Part shown: positions 52,143-61,804 of the stretch, in pieces
Layout: each line of letters starts with the position of its first letter
Numbering within the stretch: the stretch's first letter is position 1
Source of the DNA: Streptomyces sp. DHE7-1
GTDB taxonomy: Bacteria > Actinomycetota > Actinomycetes > Streptomycetales > Streptomycetaceae
Assembly: GCA_016432725.1 (NCBI GenBank)
Contig: JACJDG010000003.1
Location: 7,098,001-7,162,000, forward strand
DNA: 64,000 nucleotides
Direction of reading: 5' to 3'
Notes under the pieces: generated by a model
Database searches by the model: none
What the model was told of the DNA's origin: nothing
What the model saw: the letters and a program-made list of their open reading frames with translations, nothing else
Made by a program: the position numbers and the translations under genes

Positions 52143-53625
52143 CCCTCCTGCTCCACCGGCACCTTCTGCGGTGCGGGCGGCACCGCCCCGTTGAGCGACG
52201 GCGAAGTGCCCGGCTCGGCGGAGCCGTTGGGGTTCATCGAGGACAGGAGCTGACGGGCGAGGCCGAGGCCGGTGCCGCCCATGGTGAGCGCCTTCGCGAA
52301 CAACTCGGCCATGCCGTCGGCACCGTTGAGCAGCACCATGTTGTCCACGTTGCCGAACGCGGACGCGCCCGCCTGGACGATCTCCGGCCAGTTCTCCGCG
52401 AGTTGCTGCGCGACGACGGCCTCCTGGTTCTCCGCCAGGGCGGCCGCCCGCGCCTTGATGGCCTCCGCCTCGGCGAGGCCCTTCGCCTTGGTCGCCTCCG
52501 CCTCGGCAAGACCCCTGGCCTGAGCGGCGGCCGCCTCCGCCTCACCGGTGGCCCGGGTCGCCGAGGCCGAGGCCGCGCCCCGGGTCTTGGTGGCCTCGGC
52601 CTCGGCACCCGCGGCCGCCTTGACCCGGGTGGCCTCGGCGGCCGCCGCGAGTTCCGTCTCCTTGGCCTTGGCCTGGGCCGCCGAGATCCGCGCGTCGCGC
52701 TCGGCCTCGGCCAGCGTCCGCTTCTCGTAGGCCTGCGCGTCGGCCGGCTTACGGACGTCCGCCTGGAGCTGCTGCTCACGCCGGTGCGCCTCGAGCTCGG
52801 CGACCCGGGTCTCCTGGACGACGACTTCCTGCCGGGCGGCGGCCGCGGCGAGCGGTCCGGCCTGCTGGGCCTTCGCCCCCGCCTTGTCCCGCTCGGCCTG
52901 GTAGCCGGCCTGCAGGATCTCGCTGTCCCGGGTCGCCTCCGCCATCCGGGCGAACGACTGCTGCTCCGCCTCGGTGGCCAGCCGGTTGGCCTCGGCCTGC
53001 GCGATGCGCGCGTCCCGCTGCACGGCCGCCGCGTGCGGCATGGCCAGGTTCTGGATGTACCCGGTCGGGTCCTCGATCTCGTGGATCTGCAGCGAGTCGA
53101 CGATCAGGCCGAGCTTCTCCATCTCCGTACCGCACGCCGCCCGGGTCTGGCCGGTCAGCTTCTCCCGGTCGCGGATCATGTCCTCGACCGTCAACCCGCC
53201 CACGATGGACCGCAGATGGCCGGCGAAGACGTTGTGCACCCGCTCCGACATCAGCCTCTGCTGGTCCAGGAACCGGCGGGCCGCGTTCGCGATCGACACG
53301 AAGTCGTCGCCCACCTTGAAGATGACCACGCCCCGCACCTTCAGCGGGATGCCCTGGTGGGTCACGCAGTCCACCTGCAGCTCGGTCTCGTTCAGATCCA
53401 GGGAGAGCTTGCGCACCGCCTGCACCCCCGGCAGCACCATCGTGCCCCGCCCGGTGACGATGCGGAATCCCATGCCCTCCTCGAGCCCCTCGGTGCGGTG
53501 CTTGGACCCGGAGATGATGAGCGCCTCGTTGGGCTCGGCGACCCGCCACATCATCTTGAACAACCCGATCAGCACGAGAACGGCAACGACGACCGCCCCG
53601 CCACGACGCCGACGACCATCGGCAT
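52139..53625 (-). CDS. flotillin-like SPFH-domain membrane scaffold protein
   Basis: About 495 residues after one repair. The start is ATG 53625 after AAGGGGG; one G restored near 53600 gives MPMVVGVVAGAVVVAVLVLI followed by GLFKMMWRVAEPNEALIISG, a membrane hairpin or helix. The SPFH domain follows (PGVQAVRKLSLDLNETELQV, GVVIFKVGDDFVSIANAARR), then a long Ala/Glu coiled coil with repeats such as GLAEAEATKAKGLAEAEAIK, and a Gly-rich tail. Flotillins organise membrane microdomains. An NfeD-like gene lies upstream, as is usual for SPFH proteins. Confidence 0.88.
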
Positions 53626-53758
53626 TCGCCCCCTTTGCATGGTGCCCTTTCGGCACCGAACGAAGGGAGTGTGCGCCCGCCGCGACGCGCCGAGAAGACG
53701 TCGGCGCGTCCTTGTCGCAATCTTGACGCACAAGCCCCTCACCTGGGGCGCTGTGCGC

Positions 53759-53977
53759 TCAACTGTCGTACGCGGCGGTGACGTAGACCGTCCTCGGCGG
53801 CAGGTGCTCCACCACCATCACGACCGTGCCCCGCTCCAGGCGGCCCGTGCCGTCGGCGGCGTACGCGAGGAAGTGCTCCGCGCCGCCCCGCACCCGGACG
53901 ATCACCTCACCGACCAGGCCGGGCCCGATCGTCCCCGTCACCCGTCCCATGAGCCCGACCATCGACGCATCGTCCAT
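53759..53977 (-). CDS. small NfeD-type OB-domain protein
   Basis: A 72-residue soluble domain: MDDASMVGLMGRVTGTIGPG, LVGEVIVRVRGGAEHFLAYA, and GRLERGTVVMVVEHLPPRTV. The GxxGxVxxxLxPxGxV-like opening and five-strand pattern resemble the C-terminal OB fold of NfeD, which partners SPFH proteins. It lies 133 bases upstream of the flotillin gene on the same strand. I prefer the ATG at 53977; the frame extends to 54001. Confidence 0.62.
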   Translation of the reverse strand: MDDASMVGLMGRVTGTIGPGLVGEVIVRVRGGAEHFLAYAADGTGRLERGTVVMVVEHLPPRTVYVTAAYDS

Positions 53978-54060
53978 GGCCACAGGGTACGGCCGGAACA
54001 CGCCCTAGCCTCCTGGCGGTTCGGGGCCGTCCGCCCCAACCGCCCACGCGTACAGGGCCG

Positions 54061-55482
54061 TCAGGCCACCCGGTTGTCCGGCTCCGCCACCGGCGGCCAC
54101 GACTCGTGCCAGCGCAGCTCCGACTCCAGCTGGGCGGCCACGGAGACCAGCAGCGGCTCACTGGCCGCGGGCCCGAGCAGTTGGGCGCCCACGGGCAGGC
54201 CGTCACCGACGAACCCGGCGGGCACGTTGACCCCGGGCCAGCCGAGGACGTTCCACGGCCAGGCGTACGGGCAGGCGGCGATCATGGCGCGGTCCGTGGC
54301 CAGCCCGCCGAGCCCGGACAGGGCGCCGATCGCGGGCGGGGGAGCGGCGGTGGTCGGGGTGAGCAGCACGTCGTACGAGTCGAAGAACGCGCCGATCCGC
54401 CGGTGCAGGACCGCCTCCGCGCGCCGGGCGGCCCGCAGCGGGGCGCCGCCGAGCAGCCGGCCCAGCCGGGCCGCGCCCCGGGTGCGGGGATCGAGCAGCG
54501 CCAGGTCGGGGGCCTCGCGGACGTAGTCGGCGATACCGGCGGTGGCCCGCGGCACGAAGGTCAGCCCGATCTGCCCGTAGGGCGGGTCGGCCTCCTCCAC
54601 GGTGTGCCCCAGCGCGGCCAGTCTCTCGGCGAGCCCGAGGACGCGGTCGCGGACCTCGGGGCGCAGGCGGGCGGGTACGGCGGTGAACGGGGGCTTCAGC
54701 GACAAGGCGACGCGCAGCCGGCCGGGGTCGCGGCCGACTGCCTCGGACACCGTGAGCCTGGGCGGGCGGTGCGGGTCCTGGGCGTGGTTCCCGCCGGCCG
54801 CGTCCAGCAGCAGGGCCGCGTCGGCGACCGTGCGGGCCAGCGTGCCGTTCACCGTGATGCCGTGGAAGGCCTCGCCGCGCGGCCAGGTCGAGATGCGCCC
54901 GCGCTGTGGCTTGATCCCGATGAGATGGGTCCAGGAGGCCGGGATCCGCACCGAGCCCGCGCCGTCCGAGCCGAGCGCGGCCGGGACCAGGCCGGCGGCC
55001 ACCGCGGCCGCCGAACCGCCCGACGAGCCGCCGGGTGTGTGACCGGTGTGCCACGGGTTGCGGGTCTCGCCGAACGCCGGACCCTCGGTGAACGGCCACT
55101 GCCCCAGCTCGCAGGTGTTGGTCTTGCCGACGATCACCGCGCCGGCGGCCCGCAGCCGCCGGACCGCCTCGCCGTCCTCCGCGGCCGGCGGGAACTCGCC
55201 CCGGCAGCCGAAGGCGGTCGGCTCGCCCGCCACGTCCATGTCGTCCTTGACCGCCACCGGCACCCCGAGCAGCGGGCGGCGCACTCCGGCCGCCAGCTCC
55301 CGGTCGGCGGCGTCCGCCTCGGCGAGCGCGGCCTCGGCGCGCACCACCCGGAAGGCGTTCAGGGTCGGCCGGGTGGCCTCGATCCGGGCCAGGGCCCGCT
55401 CCACCAGCGCGCGCGAGGTCACCTCCCCGGCGGCCAGCGCGCGGGCGGACTCCGCGAGTCCTGCGGCACGGTCGGGCGTCAT
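54061..55482 (-). CDS. amidase signature family enzyme
   Basis: A 473-residue amidohydrolase. The Ser-cisSer-Lys triad is visible: Lys in VPVAVKDDMDVAG, cis-Ser in HTPGGSSGGSAAAVAAG and nucleophile Ser in GSDGAGSVRIPAS. The ATG at 55482 follows GGAGGTG. The C-terminal part (WNVLGWPGVNVPAGFVGDGL) is also typical. The substrate cannot be told; the family includes amidases for many small amides. The frame is intact. A palindrome at 55519-55530 sits just upstream. Confidence 0.86.
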   Translation of the reverse strand: MTPDRAAGLAESARALAAGEVTSRALVERALARIEATRPTLNAFRVVRAEAALAEADAADRELAAGVRRPLLGVPVAVKDDMDVAGEPTAFGCRGEFPPAAEDGEAVRRLRAAGAVIVGKTNTCELGQWPFTEGPAFGETRNPWHTGHTPGGSSGGSAAAVAAGLVPAALGSDGAGSVRIPASWTHLIGIKPQRGRISTWPRGEAFHGITVNGTLARTVADAALLLDAAGGNHAQDPHRPPRLTVSEAVGRDPGRLRVALSLKPPFTAVPARLRPEVRDRVLGLAERLAALGHTVEEADPPYGQIGLTFVPRATAGIADYVREAPDLALLDPRTRGAARLGRLLGGAPLRAARRAEAVLHRRIGAFFDSYDVLLTPTTAAPPPAIGALSGLGGLATDRAMIAACPYAWPWNVLGWPGVNVPAGFVGDGLPVGAQLLGPAASEPLLVSVAAQLESELRWHESWPPVAEPDNRVA

Positions 55483-55518
55483 TGCGGGGCACCTCCGGGA
55501 GCCTCCGGACACGATGTC

Positions 55519-55530
55519 TACCGAACGGTA
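55519..55530. promoter_or_regulatory. TACCGAACGGTA palindrome upstream of the amidase gene
   Basis: TACCG-AA-CGGTA is a 12-bp dyad lying 36-47 bases upstream of the amidase ATG (minus strand). Sequences of the form TACCGNNCGGTA are common TetR-family operators in actinobacteria. No TetR gene is immediately adjacent; two lie 2-4 kb away but have different boxes. Confidence 0.4.
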
Positions 55531-55621
55531 ACCTCAGCACCCGGGCGGTCGTACAGCTTTCGCGCAGATGACATCCGGTCATGTTCGGAGCGGGACCCGC
55601 CCGCGCGCGGCGGGCGCGGCC

Positions 55622-56608
55622 TCATCCGGCCAGCAGTCTGCGCAGCCACACCAGCCGGGCGGCCCGCGCCGCCCGGGACAGGGCCGCCTGCGGGGCGACT
55701 CCGTCGAAGCCGTGGAAGCCGCCGGGCCAGACGTGGAGTTCGGCCACGCCGCCGCAGCCCCAGATGCGGGAGGCGTAGTCGACCACCTCGTCGCGGAAGG
55801 TCTCCGCGGAGCCGACGTCGAGGAAGGCCGGGGGCAGGCCGGACAGGTCGGCCGCGCGGGCGGGGGCGGCGTAGGGAGAGACGTCGGGGCCACCGCGGCG
55901 CTCGCCGAGCAGCGCCGTCCAGGCGGTGTCGTTGGCGGTGCGGTCCCAGACGCCGACGCCCGCCATCTGGTGGCTCGAGACGGTGTCGTTGCGGTCGTCG
56001 AGCATCGGGTACATCAGGAGCTGGCCGATGACCGGCGGGCCCTGGCGGTCGCGCAGCAGCAGGGCGAGCGCGGCGGTCAGGCCGCCGCCCGCGCTGGCGC
56101 CGGCGATCACGATCCGGTCCGGGTCGCCGCCGATCTCCTTGGCGTGCCCGGCCGTCCAGAGCAGGCCCGCGTACACGTCCTCGACCGGAGCCGGGTGCGG
56201 GTTCTCGGGCGCGAGGCGGTACTCGACCGAGACGACGACGGCGCCCAGTTCGAGCGCCCAGCTCAGCGGGGCCTCCACCCCGGCCCGGTTGTGACCGAGG
56301 ATCATGCCTCCGCCGTGCACGTGGTAGATCACCGGCAGCGGAGTGGCGGGGGCGGTGGCGGGACGGCAGATGAGGAGCGAGACGTCCGGCGCGCCGCCCG
56401 GACCCGGCACCGGGCGCTCCTCCACCTCGAAGGCGCCGTCCATCGTGACGTCGAACAGCTCGGCCAGCTCCTTGCTCGCGCCCCGCCTGGCGGTCGGGAT
56501 CTCGTCCGGCGTGAGGCCGGGCGGGACCGCGTCACCGGCCGGCTCCAGTACGGCGGCGAGCTCCGGATCGAACGGGGGCGGCGGGGACGGGGACTGGACG
56601 GGGGGCAT
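55622..56608 (-). CDS. alpha/beta hydrolase, hormone-sensitive-lipase family
   Basis: A 328-residue esterase. The oxyanion-hole motif is YHVHGGGMILGH, the nucleophile elbow IAGASAGGGLTAAL (GxSxG), and the catalytic Asp and His lie in FLDVGSAETFRDE and VWPGGFHGFD. These identify the HSL/acetyl-esterase group. The N-terminus is proline-rich without an obvious signal peptide. Substrate unknown. The frame is intact. Confidence 0.87.
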   Translation of the reverse strand: MPPVQSPSPPPPFDPELAAVLEPAGDAVPPGLTPDEIPTARRGASKELAELFDVTMDGAFEVEERPVPGPGGAPDVSLLICRPATAPATPLPVIYHVHGGGMILGHNRAGVEAPLSWALELGAVVVSVEYRLAPENPHPAPVEDVYAGLLWTAGHAKEIGGDPDRIVIAGASAGGGLTAALALLLRDRQGPPVIGQLLMYPMLDDRNDTVSSHQMAGVGVWDRTANDTAWTALLGERRGGPDVSPYAAPARAADLSGLPPAFLDVGSAETFRDEVVDYASRIWGCGGVAELHVWPGGFHGFDGVAPQAALSRAARAARLVWLRRLLAG

Positions 56609-56736
56609 GACTTCTCCTCACCTGACACGGCGGGACGCGTGCTGCGCGCCCCTGCGACACGTATGACCCGTACGCCTGCTTCGAGTCCTGGGTGTCCACC
56701 GGACGGCGGGTCCCCTCCCGGGCCTCCCGGCCACGC

Positions 56737-56772
56737 CGAAGGGGCCGGAACCCGGCGGTTCCGGCCCCTTCG
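56737..56772. terminator. 15-bp perfect hairpin terminator after the FMN reductase gene
   Basis: CGAAGGGGCCGGAAC (56737-56751) and its exact complement (56758-56772) enclose a six-base loop. It begins 15 bases beyond the stop of the minus-strand FMN reductase gene and lies before the esterase start. Confidence 0.8.
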
Positions 56773-56786
56773 CGGGTGCGTGCGGC

Positions 56787-57350
56787 TCAGGCGGCCGCGA
56801 CCTCGCCCACGTTGCCGTGCAGACGGGCGACGACCTCGGTGAGCTGCTCGGCCACCTCGGCGTCGTCGACCGGGTGGGTCTCGGCGAAGCGGGTCACGGA
56901 ACCGGGGATGGACAGCTTGATGTCCTCGATCACCTTGCCGCCGGCGATGCCCACGGCCTTGCGGGTGTCGTCCTGCGCCCACACGCCGCCGTACTGGCCG
57001 AACGCGGTGCCGATCACGGCGACGGGCTTGCCGCCGAAGGCGCCGGCGCCGTACGGGCGGGACAGCCAGTCGATGGCGTTCTTCAGGACGGCCGGCATCG
57101 TGCCGTTGTACTCGGGGGAGAACAGCAGGAAGGCGTCGGCGGCACCGGCCGCCTCACGCAGCGCGGCGGCGGCCGCCGGCACGCTGCCCGCCACGTCGAG
57201 GTCCTCGTTGTAGAAGGGGACGTCGGCCAGGCCCTCGAAGAGCACGACCTCGGCGCCCTCGGGGGCGAGCTTGACGGCCGCCTCGGCGAGCTGGCGGTTG
57301 TGCGAACCGGCGCGAAGGCTGCCGACGAGCGCGAGGATGCGAACAGACAT
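56787..57350 (-). CDS. NADPH-dependent FMN reductase (chromate/quinone reductase type)
   Basis: A 187-residue flavodoxin-fold oxidoreductase. The FMN loop is LALVGSLRAGSHNRQLAEAA and the family signature LLFSPEYNGTMPAVLKNAID; the flavin-stacking AFGQYGGVWAQDDTRKA is also present. The ATG at 57350 follows GGAG. It is divergent from a TetR gene with two operator-like palindromes between them, so TetR-controlled induction is likely. It probably reduces quinones, azo dyes or metals and guards against redox stress. Confidence 0.87.
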   Translation of the reverse strand: MSVRILALVGSLRAGSHNRQLAEAAVKLAPEGAEVVLFEGLADVPFYNEDLDVAGSVPAAAAALREAAGAADAFLLFSPEYNGTMPAVLKNAIDWLSRPYGAGAFGGKPVAVIGTAFGQYGGVWAQDDTRKAVGIAGGKVIEDIKLSIPGSVTRFAETHPVDDAEVAEQLTEVVARLHGNVGEVAAA

Positions 57351-57390
57351 GGGTACTCCAATGGGGGGCTGAAACATCGCCGTTAAGATC

Positions 57391-57441
57391 CGGACCGAGG
57401 TCCGCTTAGCTTTTCTACCAGGCTAACCGGACCGCGGTCCA
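57391..57441. promoter_or_regulatory. paired TetR operators between the FMN reductase and TetR genes
   Basis: CGGACCGAGGTCCG (57391-57404) and CGGACCGCGGTCCA (57428-57441) are two near-identical palindromes 37 bases apart. They sit in the 121-base gap between divergent start codons at 57350 and 57472. The flanks TTAGC and GCTAA are also inverted around the centre. The natural reading is autoregulation by the adjacent TetR protein. Confidence 0.7.
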
Positions 57442-57471
57442 GTTTTGTTCCCGATGCTTTACGCTTGCTTC

Positions 57472-58131
57472 ATGTCCGCCGCCCTGCCCCCTTCCCGCAG
57501 CCCCAGGAGCCCTACGACACGCCCCAACTGCTGGAGGTCGAGTCCGGCCCCGGCGAGCCCTGCCTGCGCGCCGACGCGGCCCGCAACCGGGCCCGGCTGT
57601 TGGAGGCCGCCGCCCGGCTGATCGCCGAGCACGGGGTGGCGGGTGTGACCATGGAGGCCGTGGCGGCGGCGGCGCAGGTGGGCAAGGGCACGGTGTTCCG
57701 CCGCTTCGGCGACCGCACGGGGCTGCTCACGGCCCTGCTCGACCACTCGGGCAGGCGGCTGCAGGCCGACTTCCTCTGCGGACCCCCGCCGCTCGGCCCC
57801 GGCGCGCCGCCCTGGACCGGCTGCGGGCGTTCGGCGTGGCGGTGCTGTACCGCTCGGCCGAGCAGCTCGACCTCCAGCTCGCCGCCCAGCCGGAGCCGGA
57901 CCGCCGGTTCTCCCACCCGCGGTCCAGGCGCTGCGCACGCACGTCACGATGCTGCTGCGGCAACTCGTGCCGGGCGCCGACTGCGATCTGCTCTGCCTGA
58001 CCCTGCTGGCGTACCTCGACCCCGCCCAGATCCACCATCTGACCCGGCAGTGCGGGATGCCGATGGAGCGGCTGGAGGCCGGCTGGACCGATCTCGTGGC
58101 CCGGGTGACGGGCACGGAGCCGCCCGCCTGA
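57472..58131 (+). CDS. TetR-family regulator of the FMN reductase
   Basis: About 220 residues after three repairs: in CCCCC at 57487-57491, near 57808 and near 57917. The N-terminal HTH is LLEAAARLIAEHGVAGVTME with AVAAAAQVGKGTVFRRFGDR. The ligand-binding part follows (LDRLRAFGVAVLYRSAEQLD, LRTHVTMLLRQLVPGADCDL, LDPAQIHHLTRQCGMPMERL). The sum of three lost bases puts the start and stop in one frame, but the middle is unreadable without repair. It is divergent from its likely target. Confidence 0.82.
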
Positions 58132-58168
58132 GACGTATCCGGCCGGGGCCCTGCCGGCCGGGATCGGA

Positions 58169-59308
58169 TCAGCCGTCGTGGCCGGCGAACATCTCCAGCA
58201 GCCCGTGCGGGGCGTCGGCCCGGAACAGCGTCTCGCCGCCGCGCGCCGACTCCGCCGCCGACGCCTCGGCGCGCGGGAACATCCGCTCCTCGTAGGCGGC
58301 GAGCGCGGCCTCGGTGTCCCCGGGGCGCGCGGCCAGCGCCAGGCCCAGCTCCGCGCCGTCGAGCAGCGCGAGGTTGGCGCCCTCGCCGGCGAACGGCGAC
58401 ATCAGGTGCGCGGCGTCGCCGAGCAGGGTTACCCCCGGCGTCCGGTCCCAGCGGTGGCCGGCCGGCAGGGCGTGGATCCGCCGCGGCACCAGCGCCCCGT
58501 CCGCCTCCGCCACCAGCGCCCGCAGGCTCTCGTGCCAGCCGTCGAACTCCTTCAGCACGCTCGCCTTCGCCGTCTCCGTGTCGGTGAAGTCGATCCCGTC
58601 GAGCCAGTCCTCCGGCGCCTCGACGGCGGCGTACACGTGCAGGCCGCCGTCACTCTCGCGGTGCCCGAGGAAGCCCCGCCCCGCGCCCAGCGCGAAGAGC
58701 ATGCCGCCGCCGACCACCTCGGCGGCCCGCGGATGCCGGACATCGGCGTCCAGCAGGTCCGCCTCGACGAACGACACGCCCGTGTACGCGGGCCGTGCGG
58801 GGGAGAGCAGGGGGCGGACGCGGGACCAGGCGCCGTCCGCGCCGACCAGCAGGGCGGTGGTGAAGGCGCCGCCGTCCGCGAGCGCCACCTCGTGCCGGCC
58901 GTCGCCGAGCGGGCGGGCGCCGGTCACCTTCGCGCCCCAGCGGACGGTGCCCTCCGGCAAGGAGTCCAGCAGCAGGTCGCGCAGCTCGCCGCGGTCGATC
59001 TCGGGGCGCCCTCCGGCGCCGTCGTCGGTCTCCGCCAGGTGAACGGTGCCGTCCCGGTCGAGGACCCGCAGCGCCTGACCGCCGGGGTGCACCCGGGCCA
59101 GGAACGTCTCGTGCAGCCCGGCCGCGCGCAGCGCCTCCTGGCCGGAGTCGTCGTGGATGTCGAGCATGCCGCCCTGCGTGCGCGCGGCCGGTGAGGCGTC
59201 CGCGTCGAACACGGCCGCCTCGATGCCGTGCACGTGCAGCACCCGGGCGAGCGCGAGTCCGCCGAGTCCGGCGCCGACGACGGCGACGGGGTGGTGGGGG
59301 ATGGTCAT
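58169..59308 (-). CDS. TetX-like FAD-dependent monooxygenase
   Basis: A 379-residue class A flavoprotein monooxygenase. The Rossmann motif is VAVVGAGLGGLALARVL, the second FAD motif TLLGDAAHLMSPFAGEGANL. ARTQGGMLDIHDDSGQEALR is close to the TetX/tetracycline-destructase subgroup, as is LVGADGAWSRVRPLLS. It might inactivate a xenobiotic, but many TetX-like enzymes have other substrates. It lies just downstream of a TetR gene on the same strand, 23 bases apart, and the two are probably co-transcribed. Confidence 0.85.
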   Translation of the reverse strand: MTIPHHPVAVVGAGLGGLALARVLHVHGIEAAVFDADASPAARTQGGMLDIHDDSGQEALRAAGLHETFLARVHPGGQALRVLDRDGTVHLAETDDGAGGRPEIDRGELRDLLLDSLPEGTVRWGAKVTGARPLGDGRHEVALADGGAFTTALLVGADGAWSRVRPLLSPARPAYTGVSFVEADLLDADVRHPRAAEVVGGGMLFALGAGRGFLGHRESDGGLHVYAAVEAPEDWLDGIDFTDTETAKASVLKEFDGWHESLRALVAEADGALVPRRIHALPAGHRWDRTPGVTLLGDAAHLMSPFAGEGANLALLDGAELGLALAARPGDTEAALAAYEERMFPRAEASAAESARGGETLFRADAPHGLLEMFAGHDG

Positions 59309-59331
59309 GGTGGTCTCCTCGGGGGCTCGGG

Positions 59332-59993
59332 TCAGTCGGGTACGGCGGTGCGTTCGATGCCTTCGATCAGCGCCCGGAAGGCCCAGGACATCCGGGCCCG
59401 CGGGGCGCCGGACAGCAGCTCGCCGGCGGAGGCGGCGATGTGCGGATGCGTGTCCTCGGACGCCCCGCGCAGCGCGCTGTCCAGCGCCTGCCAGTCGCCG
59501 GGGACTTCTCGCCCGCGTGCTCCGCGGCGGTCGCGGTGGCGTGCTGGAGGAGCAGGTCGACGCCCCACGCGGCCCGGTCGCGCGGCACCCCGCCCTCGGC
59601 GAGCAGGGCGAGCAGCGTCTCGATCAGGTCCAGGTAGTGCGGACCGGTCGGCCGGGCGGTGAGCGCCGAGCGGGCGAGGTCCGGATGGTCCAGCAGCATC
59701 CGCGTGCAACCGGTGAGGACCTGCTCCAGCCGCTCCCGCCAGTCGCCCCCGGCCGGGGCGGGGGCGACGGTGCCGAGCAGCTCGTCGAGGACGGCCGCGT
59801 GCAGTTCGTCGGTGTTGCGGACGTAGACGTACAGCGAGGCCGGACCGGTGTCGAGCTCCTGGGCCAGCCGTCGCATGGTCACCTTCCGCAGTCCTTCGGC
59901 CCGCAGGACCGCGACCGCGGCCGCGACGATGCCCTCCCGGCTGAGCGCCGGCTTGGCGGGGCGTTCACGGCGGGAGCGGGGGGTTTCTGTCAT
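59332..59993 (-). CDS. TetR-family regulator upstream of the TetX-like gene
   Basis: About 220 residues after one repair near 59503 (EKSPGDWQALDSALRG). The HTH is REGIVAAAVAVLRAEGLRKV with TMRRLAQELDTGPASLYVYV. The C-terminal domain looks like TetR_C_TetR type (TGCTRMLLDHPDLARSALTA). Three CGAACATGTTCG-type boxes begin 14 bases upstream of its ATG, so it almost certainly controls itself and the monooxygenase gene behind it. Confidence 0.84.
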
Positions 59994-60006
59994 GCCACCA
60001 GAGTAA

Positions 60007-60048
60007 CGAACATGTTCGGGACGAACAAGTTCGTAGCGAACATGTTCG
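60007..60048. promoter_or_regulatory. three operator boxes with exact 15-bp spacing
   Basis: CGAACATGTTCG at 60007-60018 and 60037-60048 are perfect 12-bp palindromes; CGAACAAGTTCG at 60022-60033 is the same with one changed central base. They start 15 bases apart, directly upstream of the TetR ATG at 59993. The boxes cover the expected promoter of the TetR-monooxygenase unit and could also affect the LacI gene at 60157. Confidence 0.8.
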
Positions 60049-60156
60049 TTCCCACTCTCGGGTGTGCACCCCGTCGTGCCGCCTGTTTGTCGAACGATGA
60101 ACGACGTTCCCCCGCCCCGCCCCCGTCCGGACCCCTCTGCCAAGATGCGGTCTGTC

Positions 60157-61190
60157 ATGGTGCAGATACCGAACACGCCGCCGTCCGCGGTGCCCGCTGC
60201 GCACTCCGTCCCGACGAGTGCCGACGTGGCCCGGCTGGCGGGCGTCTCGCGCGCGACCGTCTCCTACGTCCTCAACAACACCAGTGCCGTCCGGATCAGC
60301 GAACCGACGCGCCGCCGCGTCCACGAGGCCGCCCGGGAGCTGGGGTACGTGCCCCACGCCGCCGCCCGCAGTCTGCGGGCCGGGCACAGCCGGATGGTCC
60401 TCATGCCCGCCCGGCGATCCCGGCGGGCCCCCTCTACAGCCGCTTCCTCACCGAACTCCAGTCCGCCCTCGGCCGCCTCGACTACACGGTCGTCCAGTAC
60501 GGCTCGGTCGGCCTCCAGGGCGACGAAGCCGCCCGCGCCTGGGCCGAGTTGCGTCCCGTCGCGGTCCTGGTCCCCGGCGCGGGGCTCGGCCCGCGGGGCG
60601 TCGCCGTCCTCAGACGCTCCGGTGCCCGGGCCGTGGTGACCCTCGGTCCCGAGCGGGTCGAGGGCGCCCACGCCCTGCTGATGGACCACGAGGCCGTCGG
60701 CCACTGCGCCGGCGCCCGTCTGCGCGCCCGCGGCCGCCGCCGGATCGGCGTGATCGTCCCGGAGGAACCCGGCCTGGAGGCGTTCTCCCGGCCCCGGCTC
60801 GCCGGCGTCCGCCGGGCACTGCGCGGCACGGACGCGGCCGTCACCGCGCTGCCGCTCGCATACACGGAGCAGGCCGCCGCACAACTGGCCGCCCGGTGGC
60901 GCGAGTCGGGCCTCGACGCCGTGTTCGCCTACAACGACGAGTACGCCATGCTGCTGATGCGCGCCCTCCAGGACGAGGGCGTCCGCATCCCCGAGGACGT
61001 GGCCGTGGTCGGCGCCGACGACCTGATGCTCGGCCGGCTGCTGCGCCCGCGGCTCAGCACCGTCCATGTCGAACTGCCCTCCGGCCGGGACCTGGCCGGA
61101 CTCGTCGACCGCGCGGTCCGTGAACCCGGCGCCGAGCCGGAGGTGCACCGGGTGCTGGGCGCCTCCCTCGTCCCCCGCGAGTCCGGCTGA
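60157..61190 (+). CDS. LacI-family transcriptional regulator
   Basis: About 344 residues after one repair near 60409 (MPAPAIPAGPLYSRF). The HTH and hinge are SADVARLAGVSRATVSYVLN and RRVHEAARELGYVPHAAARS. The periplasmic-binding-like domain contains RRRIGVIVPEEPGLEAF, SGLDAVFAYNDEYAMLLMRA and VAVVGADDLMLGRLLRP. I start it at ATG 60157 (MVQIPNTPPSAV); an ATG at 60145 is in frame. No sugar operon is adjacent, so its targets are unknown. Confidence 0.82.
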
Positions 61191-61223
61191 CCGCGCCACC
61201 GGCCCGCCCGCCCGCGGGTACGC

Positions 61224-61260
61224 GTACGGCCCGTGGCGCGACACGCGCCACGGGCCGTAC
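61224..61260. terminator. 17-bp perfect palindrome, bidirectional terminator
   Basis: GTACGGCCCGTGGCGCG (61224-61240) and its exact complement (61244-61260) are separated by ACA. It lies between the converging LacI gene (stop 61190) and thioredoxin gene (stop 61279) and should terminate both transcripts. Confidence 0.85.
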
Positions 61261-61278
61261 CGGAACCGGCCGCCGGGG

Positions 61279-61653
<375 letters not shown>

Positions 61654-61804
61654 GGCCTGATTCCCTCTTCCTGGTGTGGGGTGTGCCGACGGCGAGAACA
61701 CGATGGCCCGCCCGCCTATTCCACGAGTGTTCCGCTCGGGCACGCGCGTGTCCCGCGCGCCTACCCGTGTGGCCTCCGTGCCAACCACCCAGCAGACTGA
61801 CCCC

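Noticed and set aside
43460..61190. Secondary-metabolite gene cluster
   Set aside because: Apart from ergothioneine genes there are no synthases, carrier proteins or tailoring sets; the oxidoreductases and regulators present are scattered accessory genes.
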